Shown here: piece by piece, positions 43,675 through 56,313 of the stretch | How positions within the stretch are numbered: the first letter of the stretch is position 1 | Layout of the letters: the number at the start of each line of letters is the position of its first letter | Assembly: GCA_023213395.1 (NCBI GenBank) | Contig: CM041465.1 | Span: forward strand, 186,503,741-186,567,740 | Reading direction: 5' to 3' | Source: Cycas panzhihuaensis | Taxonomy: Eukaryota; Cycadophyta | DNA: 64,000 nucleotides | Translations under genes and position numbers: made by a program | Notes under the pieces: model-generated | Databases searched by the model: none | What the model was told of the DNA's origin: nothing | What the model saw: only the letters and a program-made list of their open reading frames with translations

Positions 43675-46230
43675 TGTTTCCGCCATCTGGAATGGACTCG
43701 GACGTGTCGACCAGTGTTTGTGCGGTATATGTTCTTACTTTGCTTACTTATGATCATTGCAGAATTGGGAATGGTTTGATTGACATGTGCTGTCCATATG
43801 CACTGTTTGATTGCTTGTTCATAATGCATGCCTACGGCACCTTTTAGCCTATGACGACTCACAGGGGCATTCATCGTGAACGCGACACCAGATGGCATAC
43901 AACCACCCACGACGTCTCCATGGTCTTTCGGGATGCTTTTGCCAGCCTGTTTGCTCTTGTTACAGCGTGCCACTTATGTTGCAAACCCTTCCTAAGCCTG
44001 GTTTAACCCTTAGTTGGGGCTCTTTGCACCATTTTGAGTACTTGCCCACTGCCTGGGCCTTCCCCCAGTTGATTTAATTCATGCTCAGCCCTTGTTCTTA
44101 CCTTAAAAAGCTGATTTTTATGACTTTTAGGTTGCATTTTTTCTCTTTTTTCAAATTTCAGGCTGTACCGCTGCAAACTTAGCGGTACCACAAAGTTTGC
44201 AGCGGTCGTCTGGCATAAACTTAGCGATCACGAAGTTTGTCGTGCAGACGACTGCTTAAAATTTGAAGAAACACTGTGACGATGGCCGATTTTCATGAAC
44301 TGCCGCGTGGCTCCCAACGGTTGGAGGCGCCCGAGGGCCCCAACGTTCACTTGCTTCACTCAAGACATAAAAACTCTTTTTTCACTCATTTGCCTTATTA
44401 AGATTTTTGAATGAATTTTTCTACTCTCTACTTCACTCTCCTCTCAAGTTTTCTTCACAAAAGACAAGACAAACGAACAAGAACAAGAGACACCTTTCAA
44501 CAAATTGTGGGACTGAGGCACCAAGGGTCGCTATTCCGGAGATACAGGCCATTCACGCCTCACGAGCTCCAATACAAGCACTCTTCCTCCTCACACATAT
44601 TGAAGGCCTCCAAGAGGATTTTGCACCAAGAAAACCATTGCAAGGAACCATTTCCATCTCACTTTCTTGCATGAGGCTCCACCACTCCTCTCTCTTGCAA
44701 GGGACATGCTACATTGCTTCATAGGCATCTCTTGGACCGCCGCTCCAAGTTGCCAAGTGCTCACATGCACTCCTCCTTCATCATTTGAGGTATTTGGTGT
44801 CATTTCTTTGGTGTTTTGCTTGTTTTTTTGTATTATTTCACTTGCAACTCTTTGCTTCCTTTTATGTATGCACTTTCTTGGTTTCCCTCAAATTGTTGAT
44901 GCAAGGAACCATAGTATTTGTGGCTTATTAGAGTGTCACCCGAGGATAGGCTTAGTTTCCCATTCTTTTCTTCCACTCACCCTTCTTCTCCCATCCTTCT
45001 CTTCGCCATTTCTTGGGCAAACCAAGATAAAGGGTTACACGAGGGTTTGAGGGAGATTAGGCGGGTTCCGTCCCCATTGCCGTCCTACTCCCCAAGGGTT
45101 CCGGCCCTTTTTCCTCTCCCCCTTTATTTTCCGCTTCTGCTTAAGAAGTAGGGCTAGAGAGGCTTGAGAATCGGTTGAGTGTTTACCTTGGCATATGCTA
45201 CCCGTTGCTCCATGATCTTTTGTCGCATGCTAGCATCGTTTCCTTACATCCTGTGGAGACCTCTCGTGGGTGAGTTAGCCATCCCGGTTATACTCAACCC
45301 CATTTGGGGTGCGTTTGTGGTATGTGACCTTGGCATGCTTATCGTGTGACTTTGCTTCTTTTATTGCATGTTAGCATTTAGCCATATCTTTTAACTTAGT
45401 TCGCTTTACTTGCAACATATATACATATATCTTTTGGCATCTCGTAGCCTCTCTTCGAGAGGAAGGTATTCCGCTTATTTGCTTGCGGAGCGTCGGGACG
45501 AGGACGCATAAGGTCGACCCATCACGGCCGACACTTGCTTGGCACGTTTTTCCTTTGTGTATGCCGCTTTGAGCTTTATTTTCCATCATTTCGCTTTAGT
45601 TAGTGCTTATTTGCTTTCGGGAGGTAAGTGATCCCCATCACCGCTTGCAACCGACGTCAGACACGAGGAGGACGACGGGAGGAAGCGCAACTGAGCCGGA
45701 CACTGCGTCTCAAATTCAACCGCCGGATCCGGTATTCTCCGCTCACCCTTCATACTCCTTTTCTCGCTCTTACGCTTTCTACGCTTGCTTTGGTAGTTAG
45801 AGAAATATAAGGAAAAGGAAAAGAAATAACTATTTATTTTGTACTTGCTTTTTGCTCTACATTTGCTTTACATGCGCTTTCTTTGCTACACCCTGCACAC
45901 TATAGTATCTGAGATTCTTTGACCGATCCCCCTTTAGCCGCTCTTGCACATATCTTACCTGCGACACGTTTGGTTGGTTACCCCTTCGCCGCTTTCTCAT
46001 TGCCTTGATAAGTAGCGCAAGGCGAGTTTCCTTTTCCCTTCCCGCCATCCAAGGGTAGGAGGGTCTCGCCTGCACGGCCACCGGAAGCAACCAGCACCTT
46101 GCGATCCCTGCACCTGCTCCACAAGACGGACGTCCCGCGAGGTATGATCCTCGTTCTTTAGCCTATTAGCCCTGTGGTTTTGTGTCCTTCCCGCTAGGCG
46201 TTGGATCATTGCCCCGTGGAGAGCGTTTCA
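43675..46230 (+). repeat. 3' LTR of element B
   Basis: 2556 bp, TGTTTC...GTTTCA, followed by the exact target duplication. A palindrome with 13-bp perfect arms (CCGCTGCAAACTT and its complement) lies at 44168-44205, about 160 bp before the TATA-like box. The corresponding part of the 5' LTR is scrambled. Confidence 0.9.
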
Positions 46231-46268
46231 CATACCATCTTCTTTCATCGTCAGATTCTGATTTGACA

Positions 46269-48790
46269 ATGGAATGATACCCTTCCGACTGGGCCTATCA
46301 TGCTTTTGCTTCCGGAGCTCATGAGTTCCTCGCATCTATTCTGGGATCCACCAAGAGGGTGATGATCCTATTTACTATCTGGGTGATCAACATCACCCAC
46401 TTGACATCCATCCTTCTGCTCATATAGTAGGAGGTCTATCTCCTCTTGAGATTTACCATCCAGTTGGTGATTCTTATGAGGAGCGCCTTGAGGAGTCTAC
46501 TTCATTTGAGGTCCTGTCTACCTCTTATGATCATGTAAATACCCCTCTTGCTGATGTGGTTGAAGCTCTTGGTGAGTGCTTTCAAGCTGGTTATCTTCAA
46601 TCATGTCCTAGCTGGTTTGAAGATGTTTTGTGTGGTGGAGCATCTTCCTCGTCCACTCCTATCCCACCGTCTTCATCTATATCTACACCTCCCATAATGA
46701 GTAACCCTTTCGTGCCTACACATTTATCCCACTCCATCCCTACACCTGCTTTAGGGATGCATGTTACACCTTCCATTCCTCATCATGGTCTTAATTCTTT
46801 AAGACCCTCTCGTGGTATGTCTTTCTCCCAACTTGGGGTTAGCACACCTTTTCCAAGTCAAGCTAACGTGCCACCTCCCAACGTGGCACATGCATTTCCT
46901 AGTAGGCCTAAAGGTCCTACTAATGCTACTACCACCAGTCATGTGGTATCTGCTCCCATGTATACTCAAAACCAACCTAATGGTCCTTCCCTTTACATAC
47001 CCCTAGGTTATACTTCCCAACCTTGGGGGCACGGTAAAGGGAATCATATTCTAGTTTATGGGGTGGACTCGTTACATCCATATGGGGTTGTGCCACCCAC
47101 GGGCAGTCCATATGGACAAAACCTGATTCCACACCCTTCCTTTCCTCCATCCTGTGTAGCTTCTTATGCTGCGCCTTTGCAAGGGAACCCAACTTCCTTT
47201 CAAGGCACTTATCCTCAAGTCCCTTTCCAATAAGGGGTACTTCCTCAAGGAGGGATGGGTTTACCACCCCCATCCATTCCTTGCCCATTACCTCCTACAT
47301 CATTTGCCAATACTACAATCCAAGCAAGGGCATGTCCCTTCATGGATTATAGATTGACACCATTATCTAGTGAGGCATTGAGAATCAATTTACTGCCTCA
47401 TCACCCCAAAGTTCCTAAGTTCGATGGAACTTCATCACAAGACCCAACGGAGCACGTCCGTAGTTTCTCTATGGTATGTATTGATTACTGAGCCTATGAT
47501 CATATTCTAATAAAATTATTCCCACGATCCTTACAAGGTAATGCTCTTAAGTTGTTTTATCGCCTGCTAGCTCATTCCATTTTCTCGTTCCAGCAACTTG
47601 TGGATGAGTTCATCAATTATTTTGATGTTGCTCGCCCATTTGAAAGTGGAATGAAATCCTTTCTTTTGCTCAAACAAGGTCACGATGAGATGAATCGTGA
47701 CTTCGTGCGATGATTTCATAACCTCCTCTATTCCACTAAGGCTACTTTGCCCAAGGAATTGAAGAGGGATCTCTTCGTTAATGCACTTCACCTTGAAGTC
47801 CATATAGAAGTCCTTAAGATGGGGGTGACTACATGCGACTCTGCCATTGCAAAGTGTTTATCAAGGCTATTGAGATCTAGGCTGGACTCAAGAAGCCTCT
47901 CAAATCCTCACAGTGACGTGAGGCACCACCTCCAACTAAAGAGACTAAACCACAATAATCCACTAGGTCCTCTTCTCATCTGACTGAGAAGACTCTAGAT
48001 CCGCTCACCTCCACTATACGTTCATTCAAATATACGATGAAGGAACTTAAACTGCAAGTTCCTTCATCACCCACTTTTAACAAATAGATCCAACAAGCTA
48101 CTCAAGCTTCCCTCCCTAAGAATGGTAATGCCTAGTCCTTTTAAGCGAGGAAACCAGATTCCTCACTTGAGAAGAAGTGGTGTTCCATTCATGGGTAGTA
48201 TTTCCGTGATGACTCACGTTGTAGGGCTCAGCATCCTAGGGATGCCCCTCAACGTGACTCATCCCCTAAATGGGCCTGAAGGCCCAACCTAGACCAATTG
48301 GTCCACAAGGATCCATTCCCTAAACATGGGGAACGTGATCATAATACTCAACACAAAAACAATCAGAACCGGGGAAGATCTTTGAATGCCCGTCCTTCCC
48401 GTGATAAGGGGAAGGGTACCCGAGATTCGTCCTCTTCCTCTCATTCCCCTAACCGATGCACTCCATCACCTTCGTGGTCCCGGAATAAGGGAAAGAATGT
48501 AATCCAAATGCTTAAGGCCACCCCCTTATATGCCCTTACTTGGTCTCAAGCTGCTAAAGAGGTAACTGGCACCTCTTCTTCTACTCCACACTCTAATCCT
48601 CTTCTGGAAACCTCCCTTTCGAAAGTCCCATTACTTCCCAAGACCATTCCCATACGTCCTAGTTGTTACGATTTTTGAAGGGCGCTTACCCAACCTATTA
48701 CAAAGGGTAAGCCCTTCTCTATCATTGACAAACTCCATATTGTTGCTATAGGAATTTCCTTAATGGATGTTTTTAGGAGCTATCCCGAAT
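46269..48790 (+). pseudogene. gag: gag of element C
   Basis: Starts at ATG 46269 by comparison with A and B. The first 300 or so residues are rich in Pro, Ser and Gly, with an open stretch at 46556-47233. The gag domain lies at about 47400-47880: KFDGTSSQDPTEHV, then LVDEFINYFDVARPFESG, then LLLKQGHDEMNRDFV, then STKATLPKELKRDLFVNAL. A zinc-finger-like CSIHG segment (near 48180) is worn. A basic Ser-rich linker (RGRSLNARPSRDKGKGTRD) and the conserved segment TPLYALTWSQAAKEVTG lead into the protease. Gag would assemble the particle and bind element RNA. There are several stops and frameshifts. Confidence 0.7.
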
Positions 48791-48804
48791 AACAGACTCT
48801 CCTT

Positions 48805-49230
48805 TTGGAAGCTTTAGGATCAAATGATGCGCCCATTCATGCTTTGGGTGTTACCCAAAGCCATGAGCCCGTCATTTCCTTTGACCCTAAAGACCTTCCC
48901 CCTGCTTGTGAAAGGGAACGCCAATGGAACTTCCCTTTTACCATCACTATTAACACACCTGACTGTACCTTACGAAGGACTGTTGTCGACAACAGTTCTT
49001 TCGTGAATTCCATGCCCTTGTGCGTTATGCAAGAGCTTGGCATTTCTACCTTGGAACCTATTCTATGGCGATGCCAAGGCTACGATGGTAGCAAAAAGAC
49101 TCCATTGGGATCCGTTTGGATCCCACTCACTCTCGAGGATAAGACTGTCCTCGCTGACATTATAGTCCTTGACATTGACATTGACTACAATCTTCTCTTG
49201 GGTTAACCATGGCTCAATCAGATGGGAGCC
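48805..49230 (+). pseudogene. Retropepsin-type protease of element C
   Basis: Open for 133 codons: the conserved EALGSNDAPIHALGV leader, ITINTPDCTLRRTVVDNSS with the active-site Asp followed by Asn-Ser (family DNG or DTG), a flap-like region (RCQGYDGSKKTPLG) and DYNLLLG near the end, corresponding to the second conserved ILG-type box. It would cut the gag-pol polyprotein. The Gly to Ser change in the active-site triad and a stop at 49204 make this copy doubtful. Its best match is to the protease regions of A and B. Confidence 0.7.
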
Positions 49231-50290
49231 GTGTGTTCGACCCACTGGGGGTAACTTAAGTTCATCCATGATAGATAGATGAGGGTTGTTTCTCATGAAT
49301 GACCACCTATTAAACAAACCTGTCTTACCAACCAAGCGAGCCATGGCCATACGAAGCAAGACCAAGGCCCTTCTACTCACGCCTCATCTTGCTCTATCGG
49401 CATACCTAATTCATCTCACCTCGAAGAAGATCCAGCATCTTCTTCCTCTAGTCTTACTCGCTTTACTTTTATTGGTGTTGGGAGCTACAAGTACCTTACC
49501 TTGTTCAGTGACAATGAGTCCCATGGTAAGGACGAGGACTTTCCTCATCCTGTTTCTTTCCTCCGCACTAGTAGGATGTACCTTTCTTGTTCTAGGTCCC
49601 AACCTAAAACCCCTTTCATTGGTAAGACTAGTCACCCCTTTATGTCTCATGTCATTGCATGCCTTGATCCACAAGTCACTAGTTCTTCCTCTCCATCACC
49701 CCCTGCAATTGATGGTTTCGAGGAACTTCCTTTCGCTCCTTCCGAGGAGCCCCTTCCTTACTCTCCCTTAGAGTCTTCTGAGGAGGTTGGATAGCCTGAT
49801 GACCACCACGGTCCCACTGCTCCCACTTCCTCTAGCACTTTATCTATTCGAAGTAAGGTCATCCATGGGGTGGATTACTTTGTAGATGATGAAGCCTTAC
49901 TTGAGCACTTAGCGGGCTTTGTGCCCAACTTTCCTTCTGGTCACCATAGGCTTGGCCACCAGAAGGTCTTAGCGATTGGGTCCACACTCGCTGACCTAGT
50001 TCCATCCTGTATTCCATATTTTCCTATTAACCTTACCCCTCTCTATTTCGAGGAGGGGAATACCATGTGCATGGGGGTGACCCAGGACATAATCTTAGTC
50101 CCTGGTAAGGTTATTAAGGTAGGGACAGAATGCTCTCATGATGAAGTAAGGGAATATTCTCTTTTGTTCCAAGAGTTATGGGATGTCTTATGTGGTATTA
50201 TTTTGACACGAAGGGAATTGACCCCTCCATTATCACCCACAATCTCACTACCATTCACTGTACTGACGTGAGCGAGCGTGGCGTCCTCTC
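49231..50290 (+). pseudogene. Protease-RT linker of element C
   Basis: About 350 codons between protease and RT, with open stretches 49501-49794 and 49870-50271. The first part shares GVGSYKYL...SDNESH with GGYGYLA...SDSDSDSEG in A and B, so this is where the short elements part from C. The second part (DYFVDDEALLEHLAGFVPNF, NFPSGHHRLGHQ, YFEEGNTMC) is a conserved-looking Tat-type stretch of unknown role. No catalytic motif is seen. Confidence 0.5.
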
Positions 50291-50960
50291 CACCCTAAAC
50301 TCTCGACCGTTGTCAAGATGGAGGTTGAGAAGCTTTTGGATGCTAGACTTATTACTTCTATCGACTACCCTAAATGGGTATCCAACATTGTTCCTGTTGC
50401 TAAAAAGAACTAGACTATCCAGATATGTGTTGATTTCTGTGATATCAATAATGCATGTCCTAAGGACAATTTTCCACTCCCTTTCATCAATAAAATTATT
50501 GATCGAACTACCAGGTTCAAAGTTATATCCTTGATGGACGGCTTCTGTGGCTACAACTATATTCAAATATCTCCTAAAGACCGCCATAAGATAGCCTTCA
50601 CTACCCCATGGGAACCTTTGCCTACAAGGCAATGCCCTTCAGTCTTAAGAATGCAAGAACTACTTACCAAAGAGAGATGCACTTTATCTTCCATGACCTC
50701 ATTGATGACACATTGGAGGTCTTTATGGATGACATGATGGGTCTCTCATGTGTCAGGGCCCATCATCCCTTCGACTTGTGGACTATCTTTACGTGATGCT
50801 ACAAGTACCATGTAAGCCTAAACCTACTCAAGTATGTGTTTGCCATCACTTCTGGCAAACTCCTTAGATTTTTTGTATCAAAACAAGGAATTCAAATTGA
50901 CCCTGATAAAGTCAAGGTAATCACTAATATGCCACCTCCTAAAACCCAATAACAGATCAA
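50290..50960 (+). pseudogene. pol: Reverse transcriptase of element C
   Basis: Gypsy RT with motifs in order: VEKLLDARLITSIDYPKWVS, NIVPVAKKN, QICVDFCDINNACPKDNFPL, SLMDGFCGYNYIQISPKD, HKIAFTTPW, then after a frameshift FAYKAMPFSLKNARTTYQR and EVFMDDM as the YxDD catalytic box. It would copy the element RNA into DNA. The KACPKDNFPLP-type motif is typical of Tat-lineage elements. Frameshifts near 50600 and stops after VAKKN and after the DD box inactivate it. Confidence 0.8.
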
Positions 50961-51664
50961 GTCATTTCTAGGTAGGCTTTATTTCCTTAGGCGCTTCTTG
51001 GCCGACTTCGACGTGAGCACCAAACCTCTGATAAACCTATTGAAGAAGGGAGTCCCATTTGTTTGGTCTGATAAGGGCCAACAAGCCTTTGAAGGACTTA
51101 AGGAAGCCCTTGCTTCCACTCCTATGTTGGCACCCCCTTGTTTCGATAGGCCCTTCATTCTTTATACCTCAGTGATTGATGAGTCCCTCGGTGCTATGTT
51201 GGCTTAGGAGGATGACTCAAGAGTCGAGAAAGCCATCTACTTTATCAGCCACACCCTCGTGGCTGCCGAACTCAACTACTCTCTGGCCAAGAAGGAATGC
51301 CTCTCCTTGGTCTACACGACCAAGAAGTTTAGATACTACTTGCTCGGTAATACCACCAGGGTGATCATCCAGTCTGATCCCTTGTGATATCTACTTACTC
51401 ATTCAGACCTGACAGGTAGGGCTAGCCATTGGGCCATCCTATTTCAAGAGTTTGATCTTCATATCATTAGCAAAAAATTGAAGAAATGGATGGTAGTAGT
51501 TAAGCAGCTCGCAGATGCCCCTATCCCTAACTCGTTCGATATCCTTATTGACGATTCCCTTCCTGAAGAGTCTATCTTGACTATTTAGGATGTCCCTCCC
51601 CATCCACTCGTTGATAATGAGTGGTATGGTGACATTGTGCAGTATCTCACACAGTAACAGTACC
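50961..51664 (+). pseudogene. pol: Gypsy RNase H and linker of element C
   Basis: Follows RT: SFLGRLYFLRRFLADFD, KPLINLLKKG, FVWSDKGQQAFEGLK, LASTPMLAPP, then RNase H with FILYTSVIDESLGAMLA (first Asp lost), ISHTLVAAELNYSLAKKEC with the Glu, and VIIQSDPL with the second Asp. It removes RNA from the hybrid. The downstream EWYGDIVQYLTQ segment is cut by copia D and resumes at 56963 in the integrase leader. No archaeal-type RNase H lies between here and the integrase. Confidence 0.75.
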
Positions 51665-51669
51665 ACCCT
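51665..51669. repeat. Target site duplication of D, left copy
   Basis: ACCCT; the right copy at 56958-56962 is ACTCT, one transition different. Confidence 0.7.
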
Positions 51670-52271
51670 TATTGAGAATAGAAGGTCCAACCCTCTAACA
51701 GCCACCAAGATCTATTACTTTCTTACAACTAGTTACAGAAATGGAAACATAAAATTACCTGCAAGTTCTAAAATCAGAGATTATATAGTAACAAGACAAT
51801 GAAAGCTAAACATCATATGTACACCCGATATAACATGATAAAACCCTAGCAGTATGTTAGGGAAACATCCACATAGGAAAGGTATCGATCTTTATTACTG
51901 TAGAATGGAGAAATAGTACATCACAGATATAGAGTGCTCTCTAGAATAACAATCAGCTGCCGCCCTCTTCACAGTACATTGTATAACATTACAACATAAT
52001 AAGCAAAGCCCTAAAAACGGGCTACATGAGAGGACATCCAAGACCTAAATCTCAACTATAAAATCTAGGGTATTTGTATTAAACGACCCTAATTCTCTTT
52101 ACACTTTGATAAGGTTTATATGGTCAATTTTTTGGAGTAAAACCCCCTACACCCCTTAGCCAAGGGGGGCTCCCGCCCCCCTTGGAACCCCCCAAGAAAG
52201 ATTAAGGAGGGAAACCGCGCCAAAAACATGCCATAATTTTAGGCCTATAATTGTTGTCATAATACCCAACA
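51670..52271 (-). repeat. 3' LTR of element D
   Basis: 602 bp; outer end TATTG (one transition from TGTTG), inner end CAACA. On the minus strand AATGTGGAGAT lies just before it as purine tract (52272-52283). The partner is 42 bp longer, mainly by extra sequence near 56780-56820. Confidence 0.85.
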
Positions 52272-52289
52272 ATCTCCACATTGACAACA

Positions 52290-55200
52290 ATTACCCGGTA
52301 CCTTTCCTAGATCCTTCATCATCTTTTCTACAAGCTAAGAAAAGTCAAATACCATTTGAACTTCTCTAATGGTACTAGTTTTATAAATATATAAGCACAA
52401 TTCTAATTGGTGTGAATCTTCTCAAGTGCCACTCCACCTACTTCCACAACCTGTCTAACAAAATGGTACTTAAGAGCAATATGCTTTGTTCTACTATGAT
52501 AAGCTAGATTCTTGGCTAAGTAAATGACATTTTGACTGTCACAAAATACCTTTACATTTTCCTATCTCCTTCCAAGCTCAACCAATAGACCCTGTAACCA
52601 AATTGCTTCTTTACAAGCATGTGTTGTAGCAATATATTCAACTTCCGTGCTTGACAGTGTAATTGTGCTCTGCAATTTGGACATCCAACTAACTGGACCA
52701 TTTGCAAGAGTGAAAACATAACTTGAAGTAGACCTTCTTTTGTCTAAATCTCCTGCAAAATCTAAATCGACGTATCCACAAACCTAATTACTTGTACCTC
52801 CAAAGATGATGCAGTAATCACTAGTGCCTCTCAAATATCGAAGCACCCATTTCACTGTAGCCCAATGTTCCTTTCTTAGATTTTCCATAAACCTGTTAAC
52901 TACACTGACTACATGTGAAATATTAGGTCTTATACATACCATGGCATACATCAAACTTTCTACTACACTGGCATAAGGCACACGAGACATATAAGCCTTT
53001 TCTTCTTCACTACTAGGACTCATATTAGATGAAAGCTTAAAGTGGGAAGCTAATGGGATACTCACTGGTTTCACATTTTCCATCCCAAACCTAGTTAGCA
53101 CCTTCTCTATATATTTCTACTGTGATAACTATAGCTTACCACTTTTTCTGTCTCTATGTATCTCCATGCCTAAGATTTGTTTTGCAGCTTCTAGATCCTT
53201 CATATCAAAAGTCCTAGCCAATTGAGCCTTTAGCTTATTGATTTCTACCATGCTCTTGCTTGCAACCAGCATGTCATTAACATATAGTACCAAGATAATG
53301 AATAAGCCACTATCCATAAATTTGAAGTAAACACAATGATCATACTTACTTCTTTTGAAATTTTGGCTCTCCATGAAGGCATCAAACTTCTTGTACCACT
53401 GCCTGGGTGATTGCTTCAGGCCATACAATGATTTCCTGAGCCTGCAAACAAGTCTTTTCCTGCCATCTTGTACAAACCCCTCTGGTTGATCCATATAGAT
53501 CTCCTTATTTAAATCTCCATGTAGAAAAGATATTTTTACATCTAACTGCTCCAACTCCAAATTAAGAGAAGCTACCAATGCTAACAGCACTCAAATTGAA
53601 ACAAGTTTAACAATTGGTGAAAAGATCTTATGAAAGTCAATACCTGCTTTTTGCGCAAAGCCTTTTGCCACCAACAGGCCTCAGATTGATCAACCTTTCC
53701 ATCAACATCTGTTTTCTTTTAGAAAACCCACTTGCAACCAATAGTCTTCCTGCCATGTGGAAGTTCTACTAAGTCCCATGAATGATTTTTCTTCAAGGCA
53801 TCTATCTCTTCCTACATAGCCCTTATCCACTTCTCTCCATGGATATCATCTACTACTTCCTGATAACATGTGGGCTCACCATCATTAGAAACTAAATTAA
53901 TAGAAATAGAAGGGTTGTACCTATCAGGTGGATGATTAACTCATATAGATATTTTAACTATTGGCATAGGAGTGTCCACATACTCCTATGAATCTGCTGC
54001 TAATTCATCTTCAGAAAGATCTTCATGCTCTTCTGATTCCACAGATGGATGTATTTCAAACTTAACTTGTTGATGTTCATCTTGCTGCTCCTATTTCATT
54101 TCAGCTTCTACACTATCTGATTTTACAAGGGGAGATTCATCAAATATGACATCTATGTTAATGGTGATTTTGTAGGCAGTAGGATTCCACAACCTGTATC
54201 CCTTCATACCATCCTTATCACCATAACCAACAAAGATATATCTCTTGGATTTTGGGTCTAACTTTGAACATTTACTTTTGTCAGTCCAGGCATAAGCATC
54301 ACAACCAAAAACTTTTAAATTTGAATAATCACACAGATCTCCAGTCCATACCTCTTCAGGAATCTTACAATCTATTGCAACTGATAGTGACCTATTTACC
54401 AGATAGCAAGATGTTTGAACAGCTTCTACCCACAAGCCCTGCTCCACTCCTACATTACTTAGCATGCTTCTTGCTCTTTCCAAGAGTGTCCTATTCATGC
54501 ACTTAGCAATGCCATTTTGTTACGGAGTATAGCTAGTGGTCTTGTGTCTTTCGATCCCAGCTTCTCTACAATAGTTCTCAAATTCCAAGGAGTTGAACTC
54601 ACCTCTATTGTTAATTCTTAAACATTTGATTATCTTACCAGTATTGTTCCCAACTAAAGCCTTGAACTGCTTAAACACACTAAAAACTTCAGATTTCCTT
54701 TTCAAAAAATAGACCCATACCTTCCTGGAGTAATCATCTATAAATGTGATAAAATACAATGATCCTCTACAAGATATTTTAGGGGCTGGTCCCCATACAT
54801 CTGAATGTATATAATCCAGAACACCTTTACTAGTGTGACTCCCTACTTTAAACCTAAGTCTACACTATTTTCCAAAAACACAATGTTTACAGAAAGCCAA
54901 ATCTGAAAGCTGTGACTTAGGAAGCAACTTATGGTTTATCAGCACCTTAAGTCCTTTTTCACTCATGTGCCTAAGTCTTTGATGCCATAGCTAAGCAAGA
55001 TCGTCTGCAGTCTTTGACGCTGTATCTACTTAGCTGACATATGTACTTCCTACTAAAATATAAACATTTCCTCTCTTTAAGGATTTTATAACAACCAAGG
55101 TACCCTTTGACACCTTTAGGACTCCTTCATGACCTGTATGCTTAAAACAACCCGAATCTAATTCACCCAAGGAAATCAGTTTCCTTTTCAAATCAGGTAC

Positions 55201-56290
55201 ATGTTTAACCTTAATTAATATTGTGATTACCCCATCGAACATCTTAATTCTGATGCTACCAATGCCCACTATCTTATAAGAAACTTCATTTCCCATAAGC
55301 ACATCACCACCATCAAGAGGTTGGTATGATGAGAACCAACTCCTGTGTGCACACATGTGGTGCAAAGCACCTAAATCTAATAACCAGTCATGGTGATAAT
55401 GAGAAACATTACAAGCAACCAAGACATCATCATCCATACCTTCATTTGACTCCACCTAATTCGCCTCCTTGGTAGGATCTTCCTTTTTTTGGAACTCCTT
55501 CCTTTTGTAACAATCCTTCTTAAGGTGGCCGGTCTTATTACAATTCCAACACCTGAGCTTACTCTTTTGCTCTTTGACTTAGATCTCGATGTATCCCTAG
55601 AGTTTTGTCCTCTCTCAAATGTTCTACCCTCATCATCATGGCTTCTGGTGTGGAGGTTTCAAGACTAGACTTCCTCCACATTTCTTCCATTAGTAAAGCA
55701 CTCACAACAGAGTCATATTCCAATTCATCTATAGTGCTAAAACTGATTAGGGTGACAATATTATCCCAGAATTCAGGTAATGAGCATAACAGGGTAACTA
55801 CCTTGTCTTCATCCTCAATTTTAACATCAATACTAGTCAACTAACAAATAAGAGTATTGAAAACATTTAAATGGTCAGCAATTTTTGTACCTTCCTTCAT
55901 CCGTAATGAGTACAGTTACCCCTTCAGGTAGATTTGGTTTGTTACTGATTTGGTCATATACAGGCCTTCCAACCAGGTCTATAATCCCGATGTCATCTGC
56001 TCCCCTATGATGTTAAACAAAACTTCATCTGCCAAGCATAATCATATTATGCTAAGTGCCTTTTTGTCTAAATCATCCCATTTATCAACATCCATCCCTG
56101 CGGGTTTCTTCGATTTTCCTGTAAGGGCTTTGTACAAACCCTGTTGTACAATAATATCGTACACTTTTAGCTTCCACAAATCGAAGTTGTTCTTGCCATT
56201 GAATTTCTCCACCTCAAACTTTGCACTTGCTAGTTTCACTATTTGGTGTAGAAAAGCTGACACTAAAACCTTCACAAACTCGCTGCAAGA
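52290..56290 (-). pseudogene. Copia gag-pol of element D
   Basis: Domains in element order: gag (56275-56042; FNGKNNFDLWKLKVYDIIVQ) and its continuation (55840-55559); zinc knuckle CWNCNKTGHLKKDC at 55551-55507; protease (55455-55030) with WLLDLGA for the usual LDSGA; integrase zinc and core (about 55000-54100) with HSDVWGP, RINNRGEF in place of SDNGGEF, and MNRTLLERARSML; RT (53590-53100) with QLDVKISFLHGDL, RLRKSLYGLKQSPRQWY and YVNDML for YVDDML; RNase H (52784-52300) with STEVEYIA and HIALKYHFVR. It would encode the whole copia replication set, but key Asp residues in protease, integrase and RT are changed and there are about 20 stops and several frameshifts. Confidence 0.85.
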
Positions 56291-56298
56291 AAAAGAGT

Positions 56299-56311
56299 GG
56301 CTCTGATACCA
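56299..56311 (-). other. Primer binding site of element D
   Basis: Minus strand TGGTATCAGAGCC, two bases inside the 5' LTR: an unaltered initiator-Met tRNA primer site. Confidence 0.9.
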
Positions 56312-56313
56312 CT

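Larger units (their letters stand above)
36165..46230 (+). mobile_element. Element B: young, GC-rich, short Tat-like element inserted in C
   Basis: 10066 bp with two LTRs of about 2.55 kb, a 4968-bp internal part and an exact CATAC duplication. The internal part contains leader, gag-protease with Ser/Arg tail, a five-copy hairpin array and a short 3' tail. RT, integrase, the antisense PMD gene and nearly all of the archaeal-type RNase H are absent. The tail (43320-43674) still matches A (8197-8560 reversed). Compared with its neighbours it is rich in CG and has few transition-type changes, which suggests a recent insertion. Confidence 0.85.

Noticed and set aside
50255-50632. 125-codon minus-strand frame with a plausible-looking protein
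   Set aside because: It is the reverse of the RT of C (DFCDINNACPKDNFPL on the plus strand).
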